This document shows, one piece after another, positions 6,587 to 9,326 of a stretch of DNA of 9,326 nt. The position numbers and the translations under genes are program-made. The notes beneath the pieces were generated by a model that saw only the letters and a program-made list of their open reading frames with translations, ran no database searches and was not told the DNA's origin. Location of the stretch: NCBI GenBank assembly GCA_025463665.1, contig JAODAY010000024.1, forward strand, positions 1 to 9,326, written 5' to 3'. The stretch comes from Microbacteriaceae bacterium (GTDB lineage: Bacteria > Actinomycetota > Actinomycetes > Actinomycetales > Microbacteriaceae). The stretch's first letter is position 1. The number at the start of each line of letters is the position of its first letter.

Positions 6587-7819
6587 TCAGCGCGCGCGGG
6601 GCACGAGCCGTTCGAGCTGGGTCACGTGGCGCGGCTCGAGTTCGGCGAGGCTCGTCACGCCGAGGAGCCGCATCGTTCGGGCGATCTGTTCCTCGAGGAT
6701 GGCGATCGTGCGGTCGACGCCCTCGCGCCCGCCCGCCAAGAGGCCGTAAAGGTATTCGCGGCCGATTAGCGTGAACTTCGCGCCGAGCGCGATGGACGCC
6801 ACGATGTCCGCACCCGTCATGATGCCCGTGTCAAGGTGCACCTCGGTGTCCATGCCCACCTCGCGCACCACCTCGGGGAGCAGATGGAACGGGATGGGCG
6901 CGCGGTCGAGCTGCCTGCCGCCGTGGTTCGAGAGGATGATGCCGTCCATGCCCATGGAGGCGAGGGTTCGCGCGTCGTCGACGTTCTGCACGCCCTTGAC
7001 GACGACCTTGCCCGGCCACTGGTCCTTGATCCAGGCGAGGTCATCGAAGGTGACGGTCGGGTCGAACATGGTGTCGAGCAGCTCGGCAACCGTGCCCGAC
7101 CAGCGGTCGAGGCTCGCGAACGCCAGCGGCTCCGTGGTGAGGAAGTTGATCCACCACTCCGGCCGAGGGATTGCGTTGATGACGGTGCCCGCGGTGAGCT
7201 GCGGCGGGATCGAGAAGCCATTGCGCTTGTCGCGCAGGCGCGCCCCGGCGACGGGAACGTCGACGGTTACGAGCAGCGTGTCGAAACCGGCCTTCGCGGC
7301 GCGGTCGACGAGCGCCATCGAGCGGTCGCGATCCTTCCACATGTACAGCTGGAACCAGTTGCGTCCGGTGGGGTTCGCGGCCTTGACGTCTTCGATCGCC
7401 GTCGTGCCCATCGTCGAGAGCGAGAACGGGATTCCAGCGGCGGCGGCGGCGGAGGCGCCGGCGATCTCGCCCTCGGACTGCATCATCCTCGTGAACCCTG
7501 TCGGCGCTATGCCGAAGGGCAGGGCGACCGGGCCGCCGAGCACCTGCGACCTCAGGTCGACCTTCGACACGTCGCGCAGGATCGACGGGGTGAACTGGAT
7601 GTCTTCGAACGCCTGGCGGGCGCGCGCGAGCGAGATCTCCGCCTCGGCGGCGCCCTCCGTGTAGTCGAACGCGGCCTTCGGCGTGCGCTTCTGCGCGATC
7701 GTGCGCAGGTCCCAGATGGTGAGGGCCTGGTCGAGCCGGCGCTTCTTCGCGTTGAGCTCGGGGGTCTTGAACTGCATCAGCGGAGCCAGGTCCTTGTAGT
7801 TCGGAAGGCGTCTCTTCAT
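6587..7819 (-). CDS. lldD: FMN-dependent alpha-hydroxy-acid dehydrogenase (L-lactate dehydrogenase type)
   Basis: This 410-residue TIM-barrel flavoenzyme oxidises an L-2-hydroxy acid, most likely L-lactate to pyruvate, passing electrons to the respiratory chain or oxygen. Family marks in order: [11 protein letters not shown] (51-61), [13 protein letters not shown] (101-113), [11 protein letters not shown] (155-165), [19 protein letters not shown] (184-202), Lys275 in VVVKGV, the catalytic SNHGGRQLD with His299 and Arg302 (297-305), and the FMN-phosphate loop [10 protein letters not shown] (329-338) with LIGREYLYG (351-359). The loop reads DTGIMTG instead of the usual DGGIRSG, so the common phosphate-binding Arg is Met here. 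From family knowledge this may mark an actinobacterial LldD-like subgroup. It is the second gene of an operon: its ATG overlaps the GntR stop (ATGA), and only a weak GAAAG precedes it, which suits translational coupling. Lactate is the best guess; glycolate, mandelate or another hydroxy acid remains possible. Confidence 0.9.
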   Translation of the reverse strand: MKRRLPNYKDLAPLMQFKTPELNAKKRRLDQALTIWDLRTIAQKRTPKAAFDYTEGAAEAEISLARARQAFEDIQFTPSILRDVSKVDLRSQVLGGPVALPFGIAPTGFTRMMQSEGEIAGASAAAAAGIPFSLSTMGTTAIEDVKAANPTGRNWFQLYMWKDRDRSMALVDRAAKAGFDTLLVTVDVPVAGARLRDKRNGFSIPPQLTAGTVINAIPRPEWWINFLTTEPLAFASLDRWSGTVAELLDTMFDPTVTFDDLAWIKDQWPGKVVVKGVQNVDDARTLASMGMDGIILSNHGGRQLDRAPIPFHLLPEVVREVGMDTEVHLDTGIMTGADIVASIALGAKFTLIGREYLYGLLAGGREGVDRTIAILEEQIARTMRLLGVTSLAELEPRHVTQLERLVPRAR

Positions 7820-8484
7820 CGCGATGCTACTTTCTTGTTGTGGGATGAGTCGAAGTGGGCGAGCAGCAGGTCACGGGACCGGGCGATGTGCTCGCGCGTC
7901 AGTCGGTGGGCGAGCACGGGGTCACCCGCGATGACGGCGTCGAGGATGCCCTGGTGCTGTGCGCTCACCTCGGTGGCCGTGAGCAGCCGACCGGCCTGCA
8001 CTTGCCCGATGCACAGCTCGATCTCACCCATGATGAGGCCGTGCATGCGGGCCAGACGCGGACTGGACTGCCCGGCAACGAGCGCCCGGTGAAAGGCGAT
8101 GTCCTCCTGGGCGAATGACTCGCTGTGCCGGGCGTTGGCGATCAGGCTCCTGTGCGCGTCGAGGGCCTCGGCCGGAAGTGTTCCGCCCGTCGCGAGGTTG
8201 CCGACGGCTGCCGATTCCACGACCGCGCGGCTGTCGAAGAGGTCGACGATGTCGGCGCGGCTCAACTGCGGAACCCGCGCGGCGCGGTGCGCCTCACGGC
8301 GCAGCAGCCCCTCTGCCACGAGGCGCTCGATCGCCACCTTCGCCGTGGGCCGGGCGACACCGAAGCGCATGGCAATCGCCGACTCGGTGACGGTGGTTCC
8401 CGGGAGCGTGTCGTGGCTGATGATCGCGGAACGGAGCGCGACGTAGATGGCATCGGGTCGAACTGATGCTGCATCCGTCGTCAT
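7816..8484 (-). CDS. GntR-family regulator with FCD domain (FadR/LldR branch)
   Basis: This 222-residue transcription factor has an N-terminal winged helix-turn-helix (about residues 8-72; recognition region [22 protein letters not shown], 34-55) and an all-helical FCD ligand-binding domain (about 77-212). Potential metal and carboxylate ligands match the FCD pattern: Asp128 and His132 in EDIAFHRAL, His177 and His199. FCD regulators typically bind small organic acids. Being first in an operon with an L-lactate-type dehydrogenase suggests it is the lactate (or other hydroxy-acid) sensor for it. The start is supported by GAGG on the - strand (8490-8493), 5 nt before the ATG. An operator-like double palindrome (8518-8538) lies 33 nt upstream of the start, so autorepression with release by the hydroxy acid is likely. 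Whether the true ligand is lactate is not shown by the sequence. Confidence 0.92.
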   Translation of the reverse strand: MTTDAASVRPDAIYVALRSAIISHDTLPGTTVTESAIAMRFGVARPTAKVAIERLVAEGLLRREAHRAARVPQLSRADIVDLFDSRAVVESAAVGNLATGGTLPAEALDAHRSLIANARHSESFAQEDIAFHRALVAGQSSPRLARMHGLIMGEIELCIGQVQAGRLLTATEVSAQHQGILDAVIAGDPVLAHRLTREHIARSRDLLLAHFDSSHNKKVASR

Positions 8485-8517
8485 GGTGACCTCGTCGTCG
8501 TTGAATTGCGTTACAAA

Positions 8518-8538
8518 CTAACAGATTGTTAGACAATC
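8518..8538 (-). promoter_or_regulatory. Operator-like double palindrome upstream of the GntR/hydroxy-acid dehydrogenase operon
   Basis: Two perfect inverted repeats share bases. CTAACA (8518-8523), GAT, TGTTAG (8527-8532) interleaves with GATTGT (8524-8529), TAG, ACAATC (8533-8538). The core TTGTTAGACAA (8526-8536) fits the TNGTNNNACNA pattern described for FadR-subfamily GntR regulators such as LldR and GlcC. The site is AT-rich within GC-rich surroundings. On the - strand a TTGTCT/TGTAAC pair (15-nt spacer) overlaps it and could be the promoter, though that spacing is short. This supports autorepression by the adjacent GntR protein. Confidence 0.65.
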
Positions 8539-8553
8539 AGAAAGACCCGGATG

Positions 8554-8610
8554 CCGCGGCGGGGGCTCTCGGCGTGATATCCCTCGCTCGGGGGAGCCAG
8601 GTCGCCGCGG
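8554..8610. repeat. Long imperfect inverted repeat in the spacer upstream of the GntR gene
   Basis: The outer arms CCGCGGCG (8554-8561) and CGCCGCGG (8603-8610) are perfect complements. Inside them GGCTC (8564-8568) pairs with GAGCC (8594-8598), leaving a 25-nt loop. It lies in the 274-nt divergent spacer, between the operator and the promoter of the small + strand gene. In such GC-rich DNA the pairing may be fortuitous. It could be a structured leader, a second regulator site or a transcription barrier. Confidence 0.3.
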
Positions 8611-8723
8611 TCCCGAGTATCGTCTTCCGCAGCGGGCTGACGGCGAGAAAGTGACAGCAGGGCACCCCGGTGCGGCTGGCGGCACGCTGCATCCGTTCGT
8701 GTTTCGTCGTATGACGGTTCTTG

Positions 8724-8761
8724 GTGACAGCCGAGATACGTGCTCGTACGCTCGAGCCATG
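8724..8761 (+). promoter_or_regulatory. Leaderless-type promoter of the small hypothetical gene
   Basis: GTGACA (8724-8729, 5 of 6 to TTGACA) is followed after 17 nt by TACGCT (8747-8752), a TANNNT -10 box. The ATG at 8759 begins 6 nt after the -10 box, so transcription would start at or within a base of the ATG. No Shine-Dalgarno lies upstream of this ATG, in agreement with leaderless translation, which is common in actinobacteria. This geometry also decides the start against in-frame GTG 8651 and ATG 8711. Confidence 0.6.
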
Positions 8762-9103
8762 ACGAACTCACACGCAAACGCATCCGCAGATCGGCCCGCT
8801 ACCGGGGTTGTCGCGCCCATGCGTTGCGCGTTCGAGGCGGGTTATGAACTGAACCCCATCCAGCGCCAGGCGGCCATCGCCACCGCGAGCCGGTGGAGCG
8901 ATGCGATCGTCACCGGCATCTCGTCCGACGGCCACATCGACCTCGTCGATCTCGAGACCGAGCAGCCGTTGCGGGTCTGGCACTGCGTGTCGCTCGCGCC
9001 GATTCTGGCCGTGGGGGAACCGGTGAGCGTGCATGGTCTCTACGGCGTGCTCGCGGTGGGCAGCAGGCTCGTGAGCGTGCGCACTGCCGCCCCCGCGAAC
9101 TGA
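8759..9103 (+). CDS. Small hypothetical protein, beta-rich
   Basis: I do not recognise this 114-residue protein. It has a low-complexity polar start (residues 1-15), a short probably helical segment (ELNPIQRQAAIATASRWSDA, 30-49), and then alternating hydrophobic strands: AIVTGI (49-54), HIDLVDL (59-65), PLRVWHC (70-76), PVSVHGL (88-94), VLAVG (97-101) and RLVSVRT (103-109). The strands suggest a small beta-barrel of SH3-like or OB-like type, perhaps binding a nucleic acid or a ligand (inference only). No signal peptide or membrane helix is seen. The start is set by the leaderless promoter geometry. It stands alone, diverging from the GntR gene and converging on the copper-protein gene, with 40 nt between stops. 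The phase-consistent coding look and the promoter support a real gene. Confidence 0.7.
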   Translation: MTNSHANASADRPATGVVAPMRCAFEAGYELNPIQRQAAIATASRWSDAIVTGISSDGHIDLVDLETEQPLRVWHCVSLAPILAVGEPVSVHGLYGVLAVGSRLVSVRTAAPAN

Positions 9104-9117
9104 ACCGGCGTGGCTCC

Positions 9118-9151
9118 GGCTGACCTACCTGGTTGGGGCTGACCTAGCTGG
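9118..9151 (+). repeat. Tandem 15-bp near-identical direct repeat
   Basis: GGCTGACCTACCTGG (9118-9132) and GGCTGACCTAGCTGG (9137-9151) differ at one base and have a 19-nt period. The second copy includes the stop codon and last codons of the - strand Cys-rich gene. It could be a relic of a small duplication at the 3' end of that gene. Confidence 0.5.
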
Positions 9152-9326
9152 ACGCCGACATCGAGGTCATGAGCGACTGGCACGCGTCTGCGCAGTTGCG
9201 GCAGACCTCGGCGCACATCTTGCAGTGATCACTCATTTCGGCGTGCATCATGCACTCATCGGCGCAGGCCGTGCACATCACCATGCAGGCCTCGAGCATC
9301 GCCGACATGCTGCGCATCTCATGGCC
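9144..9326 (-). CDS. Four-helix-bundle copper-binding protein, Cys-rich (C-terminal part only)
   Basis: The last 60 residues of a Cys/Met-rich protein are read from the right edge to a TAG at 9144-9146; the start is outside the window. Nine cysteines occur with helical spacing: CMVMCTACADEC (14-25), then CKMCAEVCRNCADAC (35-49). That is Cx3Cx2Cx3C and Cx2Cx3Cx2Cx3C, with His2, His28, His34 and many Met. This is the pattern of the four-helix-bundle copper-binding family (DUF326, related to Csp copper-storage proteins), in which Cys lining the bundle core bind many Cu(I) ions. It probably stores or buffers copper in the cytosol. The complete protein is typically about 110-135 residues, so about half is visible. 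The gene ends tail to tail with the small hypothetical gene; no regulatory region is in view. Confidence 0.85.
   Translation of the reverse strand, partial: GHEMRSMSAMLEACMVMCTACADECMMHAEMSDHCKMCAEVCRNCADACQSLMTSMSASS

Noticed and set aside
6836..8092. 418-codon open frame on the + strand
   Set aside because: It is a shadow of the lldD-like and GntR genes, with Arg/Asp/Val-rich repetitive composition and no domain.
8651..8758. Upstream GTG (8651) or ATG (8711) start for the small hypothetical protein
   Set aside because: Both would place the promoter-like -35/-10 pair inside the coding region, and neither has a good ribosome-binding site. ATG 8759 fits a leaderless start.
8518..8820. 100-codon - strand frame in the spacer upstream of the GntR gene
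   Set aside because: It overlaps the operator and runs through the opposite start region, with no domain or ribosome-binding site.

Overview
The window looks like chromosomal DNA from a high-GC Gram-positive bacterium (Actinomycetota, most likely Microbacteriaceae; the family is inferred from protein style and not proven). The grounds are GC-rich codon third positions, several GTG starts, densely packed genes and one clear leaderless-type promoter (TANNNT box 6 nt before the ATG). Eight genes are essentially complete, and two are cut by the window ends. I saw no tRNA, rRNA, CRISPR array, insertion sequence or phage gene.

Region 1 (1-3736, + strand) is a tightly coupled carbohydrate-uptake operon. 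It contains the C-terminal end of a MalF-type ABC permease, a complete MalG-type permease, a ROK-family repressor, and an ADP-ribosylglycohydrolase-family protein. Junctions are a 4-nt ATGA overlap, a 4-nt gap and an 8-nt overlap, so the four are almost certainly co-translated. The solute-binding protein is expected upstream of base 1. A hydrolase of the ADP-ribosylglycohydrolase fold, rather than a classical glycosidase, hints that the imported substrate is a riboside or another N- or O-glycoside.

Region 2 (3737-6480, + strand) holds an acyl-CoA-dehydrogenase-superfamily flavoprotein and, 122 nt later, an MFS transporter of the organic-acid/sugar-porter type. Their substrates cannot be read from the sequence. 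A strong GC-rich hairpin (6522-6543) lies in the convergent gap that follows.

Region 3 (8484 down to 6587, - strand) is a two-gene operon with an ATGA overlap: a GntR/FCD regulator followed by an FMN-dependent alpha-hydroxy-acid (L-lactate type) dehydrogenase. Upstream of the regulator gene lies a compact operator-like site made of two interleaved perfect palindromes. One fits the TNGTNNNACNA pattern known for FadR/LldR-type regulators, so the operon is probably autoregulated and induced by a hydroxy acid such as lactate.

Region 4 (8541-9326) has a spacer with a long imperfect inverted repeat, a small beta-rich protein of unknown function read from a leaderless promoter, and, convergent with it, the C-terminal end of a Cys/Met-rich four-helix-bundle copper-binding protein.

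Most of the window is ordinary accessory metabolism. The points most worth a second look are the glycohydrolase-containing sugar operon, the double-palindrome operator, the variant FMN-phosphate loop of the hydroxy-acid dehydrogenase, and the acyl-CoA-dehydrogenase-like protein with no obvious catalytic base.
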